Under the pieces are notes generated by a model, which was not told the DNA's origin, did no database searches, and saw only the letters and a list, made by a program, of their open reading frames with translations. 64,000 bases of DNA from positions 13,067,063 to 13,131,062 of the forward strand of contig CM037472.1 of the NCBI GenBank assembly GCA_021014325.1, written 5' to 3'. The stretch is from Plazaster borealis. Taxonomy: Eukaryota > Echinodermata > Asteroidea > Forcipulatida > Labidiasteridae. Below are positions 1 to 11,750 of this stretch, one piece after another (the first letter of the stretch is position 1; every line of letters starts with the position of its first letter). A program made the translations under genes and the position numbers.

Positions 1-675
1 AGGGGAAATGAGAAGGGGGTAACTGTGGATTACCGTTGGTACATAAATGAACAGAACAAGGTAAGGGAGTGTTTCAAAAAACGGAACGGTTAGGAACATT
101 CTAATTGGATGAGTATTCTAGCCTGTGCACATGGACCATTCCGTTGGACTGCCGGAACGTTTCCTTGGAATGTTCAATATACTAATGTGCATATCCACTT
201 GTGCACAATGATGAAGTCTAGAGGAACGTTCTGGCGGACCAATGGATTGCGGGCATGTGCCCGCAGGAACATTTTTTTTTTTTTTGAAAGTGCCCTACTT
301 TTGAGACGCTCCCTAAATTGAAAGTGCAGCGCGTGGTTCTACAATTACACGACTTTAAATACATTTTGTTTTTCTATAGTATAATAGGGGTAAAAAGTAC
401 ACATTGAACTGACCTCTTTCTTTTGTGATCAGGGAAAAGTGTTAAAAAAGTACAACATCTAAGTTATAAAAAATTAAAAAAACATTTGCCAGATTAGAAA
501 TGAGCTGAATGCAAAAATGAAATTATCACTCTACAAATTAATAACGTTTTGTTAGTGTTTCAACTTCAAATTATACATGAGACTAAGAGCATTCCATCAC
601 ATTTACTAAGATAAAAAAAAAACTTCTAAGTTACAATTCATGTCTCTAAAAATCAACTTTTATTTGAAGTTATCA
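1..675. other. AT-rich spacer, no gene seen
   Basis: No convincing coding sequence or RNA gene is visible. The stretch has T and A runs and a few repeated short words around GGAACGTT and GGAACATT in the first 270 bases, which may be remains of a diverged inverted-repeat element. Confidence 0.4.
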
Positions 676-890
676 GCAGAGCCCAAATTCATAGAGCTGC
701 TTAAGCACAAAAAGTAGCCAAGCACAACAAAATTATGCTTACCAGAATAAGGTTACCAACCAAACTACCATATCACATGTACACTTTGTGACTGGTATCC
801 TGCTCATTTCTGCTTAACGGTAGAAGACAACTGTTACACAATATTTTCTGCTTTAAAGCAGCTCTATGAAATTGGGCCCAGGCCTGCTCA
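676..890. mobile_element. Short inverted-repeat element (MITE-like)
   Basis: The left end carries GCCCAAATTCATAGAGCTGC and the right end carries its near reverse complement, GCAGCTCTATGAAATTGGGC. About 25 bases pair at each end around a core of roughly 160 bases with no open frame. This is the layout of a non-autonomous DNA transposon. I see no clear target-site duplication. Confidence 0.6.
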
Positions 891-1810
891 GAGAATTATC
901 AATTCTACATGGTTGGTGTCTTGGTGATAAGTTAGTAGCATAATCAAGATCAATAATACAACAGACTATTGGAGAAGCATCTTCTAGTTACACCTCAGAC
1001 CAGCCTTATCTCCTCCCATTGAATTGTATACAAGAGAGTAAACCAGGATTAAAGGTAGATCATGGGGGGATTAATAAACTATGCTTGATCATTAACTATT
1101 CTGTATCGCTTGAGTAAATCCTAAACAATCCCAAATGAGTGAATAACCTCTATAATTAAGCCAGCCAACCTTTCTTGGAAAACCCATGGGGGAAGAACAC
1201 CAGTAAACGGTAAAGTGTAAAGGGAGTGGAAGAAAGTGAATGGTTATAATCAGAAATTAATGACGGACAGTTTCTGTACACTGCTCTCCATACAAAATTT
1301 GCACTGTGTTAGCTCCAACCAATCAAAGTGTCTTGGAGAAGAAGTCAATAACTGTTTTTTAAGCTTTGGGAAAATGTTCAGTAAACACTTAAAAACAAGA
1401 AAAGAAAAAAAAAGACTTTAAAAAGTGAATTTAAATACACTTCTAAAGTGTCAGCAAGATGGCTTGGGAAAATTCCTTGTGTTTTTACTGTTTTTTGCTT
1501 TTTTACTGTTTTTCATAGCAATACATCTTGTGGCCAAAAAGCCAATTAAATACCTTAAAACCATGCAATCTCCTGCCCCTGTTAGATATACACGAATGCC
1601 CTAGGGTATCTGCAGCGTGCATTACATGTGTACACGGATGTATACCTCAATTACAATGTTGATTTCATACTTTTTTCAGTCGTTGTAAAGATAGTTTGGC
1701 CAAAAAAAAAATGAATATATATATTTGTTTAATTGTTGTTGTTAATTAAATGTTTTTACACCTTGAAACCACAGTATTTGTTGTACACAAGCCTATGTAG
1801 AAAGTGTTTT

Positions 1811-1922
1811 CTAACTGGAGATTCCGAGTCCATGGGTCACAATGCCTAAAGGGTCATAGATCATGTCAATCGGGCCTGTCTGAGGATAGAACTTAAAGGG
1901 TTTCACCTGTTTTTGCTCAAAA
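1811..1922 (-). CDS. Candidate 3'-terminal coding exon, unknown gene
   Basis: On the minus strand an acceptor (pyrimidine-rich stretch ending TTGTTCAG) is followed by one base and then 36 codons and a stop. The peptide has a non-repetitive, protein-like composition with a core reading FKFYPQTGPIDMIYDPLGIV. It would be the C-terminus of a gene whose other exons lie at higher coordinates. I could not join any upstream exon to it with the required phase (two bases left over). I do not recognise the family. A chance open frame of this length is possible, so the call rests on composition and the acceptor. Confidence 0.3.
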
Positions 1923-3189
1923 CTGAACAAGGAATTAACTAAAATGTGTTTTCAGTTTACTGGCTGCAGTACCAACGTGCCATCCAAGGGTTTTAATGAA
2001 AACAATTAGTTGATGATGCTGTTCATTTTAATACTAAAGAATCATTAAGTATCAATACATGCACTATTGAGTATTTATTTATTATTTATTTTCCATTAAG
2101 ACCCTGCAAGATAAAAAATTGAAACAATAAATATACTAGCACGTTATGTATTTATATATTTTAATTAAAACAAATACAAACAATTTAAACAACGTATCTA
2201 GATGAACAAAAAGTACTAAAAGGAACTAAGAGAATACATCAACCAGTGGAAAACAACAACTATTTATTGCAAATTATATAAAAGGATGAAATGGCAATGG
2301 AACTATTCAAAAAATTACAAAAACAGATAAGACCAGTTAAGTAAAATGATCAAAATAAAACAGTATCAGCTCAGAGATTAAACTTAAAATCAGCAATTGT
2401 GACTATTGTGATTTAACAAAAAGCGAAGGACTCAATTTTCCTTCAACACTTTGCAAAAATCCACATTCTAGCACCAGAAATTGCAAGGCTATAAATAGAA
2501 GATTTCATTTTCATGCCACAGAAACTTTGAGAGTAAAATCAGTATTGAATGTATTAGTAAACTTGTATAACTTTATCAAATTTTTCTCTTGTAAAAAGGA
2601 AAAATCCATCACTTTTTGTACTATTTCCAGGAAATATTCATAGTCAATAACCCCTAATTGTACACAAAATCCAATCGAATCAATGAATGAGCTTACAATT
2701 CTCCACAGCATTATTTAGGGCAAGTCAGGCAGGATGCTCCAGAAACAAAACAAAATATAACAACAAAAATCATCAAGCTCGTCCAAACTAATTCAATGAT
2801 CTGGGATTAAAAAACCAGTGGAGTGGAAAGAGAAATCAATACAAGTAAGAAGCATTGTGGATAACACTGACCAGCACTGATAATCCTGTCTAGATCAATG
2901 GAGTCCCGTCAACAACACAAGCACCCTCGGTTTATGTCAGAATAGTTGCTGATTAAAGAAGAGTGGCCGCACAAACAAAACAAAAGGCGCAGGGTTTGTG
3001 TGGTGGCTGCTGTGTCAGGCTAGTTGGATGCTCTTTTTTTTTCTTCCTTTCTTTTTTAAATAACCGTTCGTTCAATAAACTGTAGTCCTTGAATGATGTC
3101 ACTATGAAGCTACAGATCATTGAAGGTTAGCATTCCTGCCAGATCATAGCCATCAGTCTGCCCAAAATATTAATTTAGAAATAAAAAGT
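1923..3189. other. AT-rich spacer
   Basis: No supported gene is seen. A minus-strand open frame at 2711-2511 (66 codons) has the A/T-driven composition expected by chance. A tiny minus-strand frame at about 3163-3122 follows a TTTTGGGCAG acceptor and ends in a stop after 14 codons; it is too short to judge. Confidence 0.35.
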
Positions 3190-3428
3190 GTGTTCTCCCC
3201 AGGTTTTTTCAAAACTGTGGGGCATTCTGGGCCAAATTCTTTGATGATTGGCCGAAGCGCACTGAATTGAAACAAGGTCCTCGGAATGTTTTCTACTTGG
3301 TGTTTTTCTTGGTTTTCAAAGCCCTACTGCAATTTTGAGCATTTGATATGGTTTTCTTTTCATGTTTTTTGTAAAAACTTGCGTATCGACACGCAACCCG
3401 ATACGCTAGCTTGTGCATGGGGAGAACC
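3190..3428. mobile_element. Inverted-repeat element, TTCTCCCC family, copy 1
   Basis: The element begins TTCTCCCCAGG and ends CATGGGGAGAAC, so its ends are inverted copies. The interior matches the copy at 58077-58393: both share GGGGCATTCTGG, then a TGAATTGAAACAAGGT stretch, and the GCTAGCTTGTGCATGGGGAG end. Two dispersed copies with matching inverted ends indicate a non-autonomous transposon. Confidence 0.65.
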
Positions 3429-3513
3429 CTGAAAACCTCTTTTAAGACTAAAATTTGTGCACAAAAGTTTGTTTTCAAATTTCTTAGAAATACATATCAT
3501 GTGTATTTAGACT

Positions 3514-3867
3514 TATAGGCACGTATTGGTATTTACTCAAAATATATATCATTAGCATAAAAACTTACTTGGTAACGAGCAACAGAGAGCTGTTGAACGA
3601 CTCCTTCTGAAGTAACGCAGTTTTTGAGAAAGAGGTAATTTCTCACTAAAATAATAAAAGACTTCTTGCAAGAAGCCTTTTATTCCTATCTGAAAGCTCA
3701 CAAATTTGTACAACAAGGGTGTTATTTCTTTCATTTCATCATTTTCTTGCAACTTCGATGACAAATTGAGCCCAAATTTTAACAGGCTTGTTATTTTATG
3801 CATATGTTGGGATACACCAAGTGAGAACACTGGTCTTTGACAATTACCAAACGTGTTCAGTGCCTAA
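3514..3867 (-). mobile_element. TTAA-type MITE, AGGCACTG family, copy 1
   Basis: This is a minus-orientation copy of a roughly 370-bp element also found at 35561, 39114, 42303, 43104 and 51485. The right end reads ATTACCAAACGTGTTCAGTG; the left end is decayed. A 20-base scrap of the same terminus (AAAGGCACTGAACACGTT) follows at 3877-3896. The element has no coding capacity; open frames across it are chance. Confidence 0.8.
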
Positions 3868-3899
3868 AAGCAATGGTAAAAGGCACTGAACACGTTATG

Positions 3900-5648
3900 A
3901 ATTTACCGGGAACGGCGTCACCCGGCCGGTGGTCACACTTCCGCCGACCGGCGGCGGGACACGACGGTACCCACAAACTCATGCACACCTCGCACCTTTA
4001 TTAACGCAGAAGAAACGCAAAACCATGGTCCCTCAAAAATCAGTCCTCGAACCAGACAAACAATTGCGAGTTGTCTGTCAAATTTATTGATATTTTTTAA
4101 ACTTACAATTCACGCAATGTAGATCTCCTTTCACGTAGAAATAGACCAAGTTGTCGAGTGTTTTCAGCGTCCGTATCCTACGATCCTGGCACAAGAAGTG
4201 AAAATGAACTTTCAGTTTTATCACTTTTACACCAATAGAGGGCGGCAACGACAGTTTGCGTTAAAGTGCACGACAAAATTTTGTCCAAGACCCCCCTCCG
4301 GCCCCCGACCAAATTTGTGGAAGGAGTTTTACTTGGGAGCAATAAAACAAAAATAAACTTAATAAATACAATTGCAGCCATTTTGTTTTTTGGGCGTTTA
4401 CAGACCAATATTAGGGGCCCCTAAAACTGTTTTTTATTTTTTTATTTTTATAACTACCCAGCCAGACACCCGTGAATGGCTTAACTATCGTCTAGTCAAC
4501 GGGATGTTTTGATTGATTTTTTGTGGCTGTTGGGTTCTGTTGAACTAATAATGATTTCATTTACAACAATTACATTGTATATTGCTTACTCTTTCTTTCA
4601 TGCCTCCGAAAACTTTTGTTTTTCTCAGATAGTGGAACGTCAATGCTCTGGGTGTACGGTGGCGGTAAAAGTTTTAGACTTTACCACCAGTTAAAAGTAG
4701 TTGCATGGTCCATGTTCGCCGGGAAAAAACTATAAAACAAATTCTCTGAACGAATGTTGACAGATGATGCTGTTAAAAAAAACATACTGAACCTTTCACA
4801 TAGCCACGGTCAATGCATGTGTCATGCAAAGTTGTTTGTACATGGCTGATGGACGTGAATTATTAATGTCGAGATCCCCAACAATAATTCATCTTTAGTT
4901 TTAAGTTAACTACAACTAATCATTTACATTCTTTAAAAACTTCTAACTTTGTCGAATACAAATAGCTGTTAAAAATTTAAATCTTTCAGGTCGAATCAGC
5001 AAAAGTTCATCTTTTAAGTTTGTCTCAGTGGAAACAAGCTTATAATTTATACGCAATTTCATGATTTATTCATTCGATTAATTTCACAAATCAAGTAGGC
5101 CTCCTTTTATACCAATGTTTAAAAATAGGCCCTTAATTGTCTTGCTCCATTGAATTGAAATCTTAGTTGTATAAATCAAAATTAAGTAACACTTTTTTCA
5201 TACGAGAAGTGTTCACACCTTAAATCAGCATTTACAATGTGACAATCGAAACCTACTACATTATACCTTTAATATACAGCTATTTGTATTGTTCTACCAC
5301 TCAAATCGAGGCTCGAAGGCCAAACTAGTCTGGCCCCTTTTCTGTTATAATGAGAGTCACTAATCATGTTTACGAGAAGACAGGCAACATGACAAATATA
5401 TGTGAACGGCATATTATACGTTGCCGCAATTCACACTGGCTGATGTTATACAGTCATCCTTCATGCAACCAAATTTTGTATCGATCAAAAAGGAAACACA
5501 GTCACGTGAATCGAATTATACTTGCAAAACCTGCAAGGAAAGGTTGTTTTGCTGTGTAATTTATGCCGTCCCAGCTGTCACTAAATGCCATATTTTCTTT
5601 TAAAAAAACACAAAAAAACAGTGGGAGCTAAGTACACCTATTGTTGGT
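3900..5648. other. Spacer with a CpG-rich patch
   Basis: The part from 3905 to about 4000 is clearly richer in CpG than its surroundings, with CCGGCCGGTGG and GCCGACCGGCGG words that could pair. It might be a promoter or a decayed element. The rest is AT-rich with no supported gene. Confidence 0.35.
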
Positions 5649-6179
5649 ATACTTATTTCCCCTACTGTTTAAAAGCTAAGTAGGCCTGTTGTTGTTTTCC
5701 CGTTTCACTCCCTGTGTATTCCTATATGCAATGTGACATAAGAAAAATGATCATTATTCATTGTTTACTACACAAAACTTGCACTTATTTCCATTACGCA
5801 CCTCGTAAAGTTTATGCACCTTACGCAATTACTCAAAATAGATTTGCCAAACTAGGCCACGAAAATGCAGACATTTCATGTGAAAAACAAAAACATGTCA
5901 GCTTCTGTTGGCACAGTTTGGTAATTAAAATGTTGGGACAATGCTGGCATAAAGGAAATTCTGAAAAACGCATAATTCGTAAATCCATCTGATTTTTACA
6001 ACCCATATATAGTTCAGGTGACACGAACAATTAATTCGTTTTAGTGGAATCGAGAATTTAGATTCATGCAAGCAATGCTTATGTAACATTGCTTAGGAAT
6101 AAACAGGGAGTGAAACAGGAAAACAACAACAGGCCTACTTAGCTTTTCAACAGTAGGCCTAGCCTATAATAAGTAAGCA
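5649..6179. mobile_element. Inverted-repeat element with long ends
   Basis: The left arm (about 5649-5750) runs CCTACTGTTTAAAAGCTAAG, then TAGGCCTGTTGTTGTTTTCC, then a CACTCCCTG word. The right arm (about 6075-6179) is the reverse complement of this, with AGGGAGTGAAACAGG and AGGCCTACTTAGCTTTTC. Pairing continues inward to an ATTCCT...GCAATGT..ACATAAG block, giving arms near 100 bases around about 330 bases of core. No transposase is present. It lies about 300 bases beyond the stop of the 7466-6476 gene and could fall within its 3' untranslated region. Confidence 0.7.
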
Positions 6180-6475
6180 TGAAATAGTGGAATTTGAAAA
6201 AAAGGGTGCCAGCGCCAAGATTGTGAGTAATTTTAAGTCAGATGCAGTGTTCCGATGAGACTTATATAGCGGCTTGTTTAAAGCATTAAAGTAAGCGGTT
6301 TCAGTAGAAGCCATTGCTAAGGCAAATTTCCAAATCAATAAACTGCTCAAATAAAAAATATCTTCTTAATCTGTATAGGCTATGCATGCAAGTTCAACAG
6401 CAATAAATAAATAAAACATCACCAGTAGTTTTCTAACCCAACACAAAGTTCCATAACAAATATCCCTGCTAGGGA

Positions 6476-7466
6476 TCATGCTGTTTTAGTGGACTCGTCT
6501 GTTTTGTTACTGGACTCGTCTGTTTTGTTACTGGACTCGTCTGCTTTAGCGGACTCGTCCAATTCTTTCAATTCTGCTTCTTCGGCCTTCGCCGTCGTCG
6601 TCTGCGGCGGGTCGCTCGTGCCGTACTCGGCCGCGTGTTTCGGGAGTTGTTGGGCCTCTTCGTCTTCATCATCATCCGTTACCTTTTTGACGGACCACAT
6701 GACAAACAGAAATGGCGCTTTCAGTAGGAATGTTAAACCTTTTAGTATACAGTCGAGACATGGTGCACAACAGGGGCAACAGCATTTCACTGCAATTAAA
6801 CAAAAACACAAAACAAAACAAGTACAAAGTTTGAGTCATTTTAACTCACGTACATCTTTCAAGTGTTACCCAAGGCATGATACAGATTTTGGGCTGTTGA
6901 TTGTTCAGCCTAATAATAGCTTTAAATAGGCGCAACTTGCGGCACTTTATGAGTAAAAGTTAATAATTATGGAATTATTCTTGGCTGACTCTTATTAAGC
7001 TTTGTGACCGAAATTAATCATTGGTTGGTCATCTTTTCGCTGTTGAATTATCTTATATCAATTTTGTATAGGCCCCCCACCCTAAAACGACAACCAACAC
7101 TTGTTTAATTGCGTCACTTTGGCGCTACACTGTAAGTAAAGGTTTACATGAAACTGTTTTCAATGTATGTCCTCTACATCGGGTGTTGGCAAGATATTGA
7201 CATTTTTAATATCCAAGTCAATGTTCACATTGCTGATAGGCTCTCAAAGGTGTTGTTAAAAAAAACAAACACGTGTTTTCTAAACAAACAATGTTTTCTT
7301 CTTTAAAGAGATTCGAGCAAAACTCACACGGGCAAATGATAATCGCAACGAGAATGGCGACCAGACTGATGACGAGTAGGAAAGGCAGGCATATAATGGC
7401 CACCACCAGCCTGCATGTATACTTGCAGCAATGGGCCCAACTATCACAGCATTTGCATTGACACAT
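6476..7466 (-). CDS. Cys-rich small membrane protein, two exons, unknown family
   Basis: Proposed exons on the minus strand are 7466-7328 and 6789-6476. The donor reads T|GTGAGT and the acceptor TTTAATTGCAG|TG, and the phase-1 junction joins in frame to give 150 residues. Residues 1-20 hold seven cysteines (MCQCKCC...HCC..TC). Residues 21-45 form a strongly hydrophobic span rich in V, I, L and A. A second cluster (CCCPCCAPCLDC) follows just after the junction, then another hydrophobic stretch (residues 58-73). The tail after TDDDEDEE is hydrophilic and ends in DESSNKT-type 7-residue repeats. Cysteine clusters beside membrane spans often carry palmitate in other proteins; that is inference here. 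No family is recognised, and a 5' non-coding exon may lie upstream (donor-like site near 8041). Confidence 0.5.
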
Positions 7467-9719
7467 TGTGAACTTTCGAGTAGACAGGTTGAATCAACAC
7501 CAACGCTTGCATTTACTCAACATTACTATGGGTGTGGAGAAAAGCGAAAAAATCAATAGTATCAGTCGATGTATTATGCAGCAGTATTATGTTGTCAAAG
7601 TTGGTTGCAACAGCTGAATATAATAATTTAATAAAAATGTCTTGTATGATTTGTAGGCCTAATAATAAACTTGTCTTTTTTACAGACTGCTGTACAGACA
7701 GCACCTCACATCCCCCTTCCACGTGCCAAATTCAAACCGATTTGGTAAAATTTAAACAATGATAAAACCGTCTGTGAAATATAGAACCAAATATCTTAAA
7801 AGTGTTTCCTCAGATAATAAAAGCTATACGAAGTACGAGTATTAATAATTGAAACTGGCTTTGGCGATTGAAAAATAATGTTAAACGACGAGGATTTATC
7901 AATCCGAATAACACTTGATCACCAACACCTTCCTTGACATATCAAGTTCCAAGCATTCCCAGGGTATGCAATAGTTCAATGTTTAACATTATAACTAGAA
8001 AGCATTATCAACTTTGCTCAAAAGTATTAAACAAACTTACCTCATTTCTATAACACAGCATTCTCTTCATCTGAAATTATTTTGAAGTGTTCTATTTATG
8101 TGTCACGAATGGGCACCATGATCATACCTGGAGAAAGCTGCACCTTTGGTACGCCAAACACTCACTGACAGTAGGCTCTACAAAGACATAAACTGTAAAT
8201 GATGGTACATTGCCATATGCTGTTAATAATTACGAGCAAGGACCTTGTATATTTATGCAAATTCAAAAGCCAACCATTTTCTGGTGCTGGTACAAGTTAG
8301 GTATAGGGGTTGAATCTAGACTCTGTGCGTGACACGACCAGAAAATACGATTGGTATAAAAAGGCCTACAATTTTATCGGGGTTGTTCAATTAATGTAAA
8401 AACAACTAACCAACCAAAATAATGTTTGCTGGCTGTATTTTGTTTGTGTGTGTGTAACCTGTAACTTGAGGGGTGGGGCGGGGAATGGGGGGTTAACTGA
8501 TTTGAACTTCAGTCTCGCCGGTTTACAATATGAAGTTATTTTACTGGGTGTTGGGTTGTTTGTTTATTTGTTTGCAGTGTTTTAACTGTTCAATGTTGTT
8601 TTGAGTTGAGATTGTATTTTCATATTTTAAACTGGGGGTGTGGCGGCAGTGACGGTAAGAGAATGGGGCCAGGTCAAACAACCCGAACAACCCGATAATG
8701 TGTTCGCCTCAATTCAAAAATTCATTGTTCAATAAATGATCTTGGCAACTAAAACATCTTAAACCCACGAAGTTGACTTCACCGTAATGTGTGTGACCAT
8801 GACCTAGCTGAACCCCATAATAATGCAATGTTGAGTGCCCCGCCCCACCCCCCCGCCTCCTTGGTGCTGCCATCTACGGCAGAATAATATCACGCTGGTA
8901 CTACGAGAAACACGATTAACTGATAGTGATACGGACAGCTGCGTACCAACGTAGACCGCTGGCCTTTAAATCTGACGTCATTGATTGTTTTGATTTTGAT
9001 GGTCTGGTTCTAACCCGTGAAGCTCAACTACGTAGTATTATGTTAACAATACATTAAGGTACTAGACATAGGGAAGGGAGATTTCGCGCACTTACGATTT
9101 CACTACTTTTTGAGCAAACGGTTTCCTAGATAAAGATTGGTGTTAATTTTCATACAATTTAATCACTATAAAAAGGTAAGCAGTTTCTTACTCAATGTGT
9201 AGTAGTAATAACTTTGATGGATTCGGAGCGAGTAATTGTTTGTATTTAGTGAACAGTCACTCAAAAGTGACTTGACTGACGTTGACGGCACGTACAAAAC
9301 CGATTACCACTTTCCAGCAAGGCCACGGCCTTAGGCTTTTACCCAAATAAGTTTATGCTTTAGTTTTGTTATAATAATAAAGAAAGGATTAACGATTGGG
9401 GTCAACTTCGATTGTGCCACCCTAAACAACTTACTGTGGTGTCAGATTTGGAACAATAACTCTTTAATTAAGCTTTATTTTAAAAAATCGTTAGTACACA
9501 CATGACTATCTATTGATAAAAAAAAATAGACTCACTTGTGTATGTGTGGCTATACTGATGGACCCATACTGATACATACATAAACAACGTACTGTGTTTC
9601 AAGCGTTTTTGCTTAGTTCAAGTTCAGAGCTTCAAACCATTTATCGGTTCCAAAGACTCTGTCTCTGTATCAGGATGTTGCAGAAATCCGAAACCACAAT
9701 TTGCATTAATGCAACGGCA
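7467..9719. other. Intergenic spacer between the 7466 gene and YPEL5
   Basis: No coding sequence is supported. On the minus strand a strong donor-like GAG|GTAAGTT lies at about 8041-8034; it could end a non-coding first exon of the 7466-6476 gene. On the plus strand AAAAAG|GTAAGCAG near 9170-9182 is a candidate donor for a YPEL5 leader exon. Both are guesses from splice motifs alone. Confidence 0.3.
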
Positions 9720-9995
9720 TCAAATATCATGCATCGGATGCCAGAAACATGGAGCGAACCCCTTCTCTTAGCAATAAGTGCACTGGGTTATTTTGTTATG
9801 GATGTGCATTAATAGTTTTTAATACAACACCTGGGACCTACGGTTTGGGTGGGGTGAAGGTTGGAGCAATTATGGGTAACTTAAGTGTCTTGCTTAAGGC
9901 CACAGTGTCAAAACAAGGACTCGAACCCATACTCTGCTGATCAGAAACACCAGAGCTCGAGCCTAGTGTGCTAAACAGTATGATCAGGACACGCC
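9720..9995 (-). mobile_element. tRNA-derived SINE, diverged copy
   Basis: Read on the minus strand, this begins with a decayed tRNA-like head ending in a B-box-like GGGTTCGAGTCC and runs into the body word CTTAAGCAAGACACTTAA. The same order is seen in the fuller copies at 30345-30763 and 54952-55267. The copy is diverged and its A box is poor, so it is old. Confidence 0.7.
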
Positions 9996-10439
9996 TAATC
10001 ACTAATCACTGCAGTCAAGTACTTTGAAAAGAACAACAATATGCTGTTCTTTCAAGAGACTTGAGTAGAGCACTAAACCATTAGCTACTGTCAGTCATTT
10101 GCCTAGAAAAGATGCAGAGTCTGACTGCCGTCTTTTTACTCACTAAAATTACAAAAACTTGAATCTTATTCACCCAGATTAGATTTTAACTAGTGAACAA
10201 GTGGCAGTGGGATGCATTGCAGTAGTTGGTGTGCTCATTCATGGTATGCAGTACCCCACCACAAACCACAATACAAACAGCTAATTTATTGTTCAAACAT
10301 TAACAAGCCATTGTATAAAATAAAAATAACCATAGTATGTTGAACTGCATTTAATAGTGTAATCCTAAACATGTAACTATGTAGAGTTTTATCCTTACCT
10401 CAGCATCAACGTTAAAAGACGTTCTCATGACGATTCAAG

Positions 10440-10805
10440 ATGGGGCGAATCTTTCTGGATCACATGGGAGGCACACGCCTCTTCTCCTGTGCCAACTGCG
10501 ATAGCAACCTCACCAACAGGACAGAGCTCATCTCCACCCGTTTTACTGGATCAACAGGGCGCGCCTACCTCTTCAACAAGGTTGTCAACCTGTCTTACAG
10601 CGATGTCCAGGATCGCATGATGATCACTGGACGGCACATGGTCCGTGATGTCTTCTGTAAAAACTGTGACACCAAGCTGGGTTGGATGTACGAGTTTGCC
10701 ACGGAGGACAACCAGCGGTACAAAGAGGGACGTATTATTCTGGAGAGGGCTCTCATCATTGAGAGTGACGGGTTCGAGGAGCGGGGCGTTGGGACTGATA
10801 ATTAA
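10440..10805 (+). CDS. YPEL5: Yippee-like protein 5 (YPEL5)
   Basis: A single coding exon encodes 121 residues, the usual length for YPEL5. The yippee zinc fold is complete: CxxC pairs sit at residues 17/20 ([10 protein letters not shown]) and 73/76 ([11 protein letters not shown]), with the conserved [12 protein letters not shown] and [10 protein letters not shown] stretches between them and [12 protein letters not shown] near the end. YPEL5 is known as a conserved partner of RanBP9/CTLH (GID-type) E3 ubiquitin ligase complexes, with centrosome and spindle localisation reported in vertebrates. The start is the first ATG after an acceptor-like TTACCTCAG at 10395-10403, so a separate non-coding leader exon upstream is likely. 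A short open extension past the stop has no support. The sequence is intact, and third positions are GC-richer than the flanks. Confidence 0.97.
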   Translation: MGRIFLDHMGGTRLFSCANCDSNLTNRTELISTRFTGSTGRAYLFNKVVNLSYSDVQDRMMITGRHMVRDVFCKNCDTKLGWMYEFATEDNQRYKEGRIILERALIIESDGFEERGVGTDN

Positions 10806-10990
10806 GCCAGACAAATTTGGTCATGATGGATTGTCAACTTAAGTTCAAGATCTTGAGTGGTGTATAATACAGTTTTATAAGCTTTCAAGACAAACTAATA
10901 CAGGGAGCGGGGCAGTTGGTTACTTTTTGTAATATCGCTTACAATTTGGTTTGTGTTTTTTGTCACATTTTCTTTTAAAGAGAAGCAATT

Positions 10991-10996
10991 AATAAA
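10991..10996 (+). promoter_or_regulatory. Candidate YPEL5 polyadenylation signal
   Basis: AATAAA lies 186 bases after the YPEL5 stop codon. It sits in the loop of a small hairpin formed by AGAAGC and GCTTCT. It is the first canonical signal downstream on this strand. Confidence 0.5.
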
Positions 10997-11049
10997 GCTT
11001 CTCTAAAGCTACAAGTCCCATTTTGACTAATATAGGGTTTCAAAAAAAG

Positions 11050-11750
11050 CAAAGCGCTGTTCACTAAGTACACCTTATAGTGTTTCTTTTCTCGAAATGT
11101 TGGAAACAAACAAAAGAGACTTATATTATGGTTTTACCCTTGCACCGATGTGAAGTATGAAGCACTATTTTCTCAGTGCTTTCCAAGTTTGCTTGTGTAG
11201 GTTTCAAACCCACGACGTAGCATTCTAGAACAGATGTCTTAAACACTGGATCACCGAGCGTGCACAGTGATGAGTGGCTTGTTCAAATCCTGTATTTAGC
11301 ATTGGGTACTGCAAACATTTAGTACAGCTTAAAGTGTATCTTTTCTCTAAATTTTGGGAAGCAATTTTGAGACTTGGATTTTGGTTTCACCCTTGCACCG
11401 ATGTGTTGTTTTAAGCACTATTACTCGGTGCTTTCCAAATCGTGCGATCAAAATCCATAAGGTGCTTGCGTAAGTTTCAAACCCACAAAGCTGCACTCAA
11501 GAACACACATTTTAAACCAGTTAGTCCGGTGACGAGTGGCTTGTACAACTCCTATAATTAGCAGCGGGTACCGCAAAAGTTTTAATTGATGTAATAATTG
11601 CATCAGGGATAAAGAATATTATTTTGGTTTAACCCTAGCACTGATTTGTTGGATGCACTGTATACCCGGTGCTTAGTGAGTCCTGCAGAAATCCAATCCA
11701 CAGTTTGCTCCGGTGGGATCGGATTGCATCAGCCCTGCATTTCTAAAATG
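11050..11750. repeat. Tandem array of about 245-bp SINE-like units
   Basis: Three diverged units are recognised by the recurring words CCCTTGCACCGATGTG (11139 and 11390) and a relative near 11632, each followed by GCACT...CGGTGCTT and then a line of CAAACCCAC. The spacing is about 245-250 bases. The same family recurs at 36850-37180. The reversed B-box-like word GATTCGAACC in the latter copy suggests descent from a tRNA-like sequence on the minus strand. Confidence 0.5.

Noticed and set aside
4178..4408. 76-codon minus-strand frame with MAAIVFIKFIFVLLL start and good ATG context
   Set aside because: It resembles a signal peptide but runs into low-complexity G-rich DNA and no following exon could be joined.
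6489..6929. 146-codon plus-strand open frame rich in serine
   Set aside because: It is the antisense of exon 2 of the 7466-6476 gene; the repeats (DSSVLL) mirror the DESSNKT tail.
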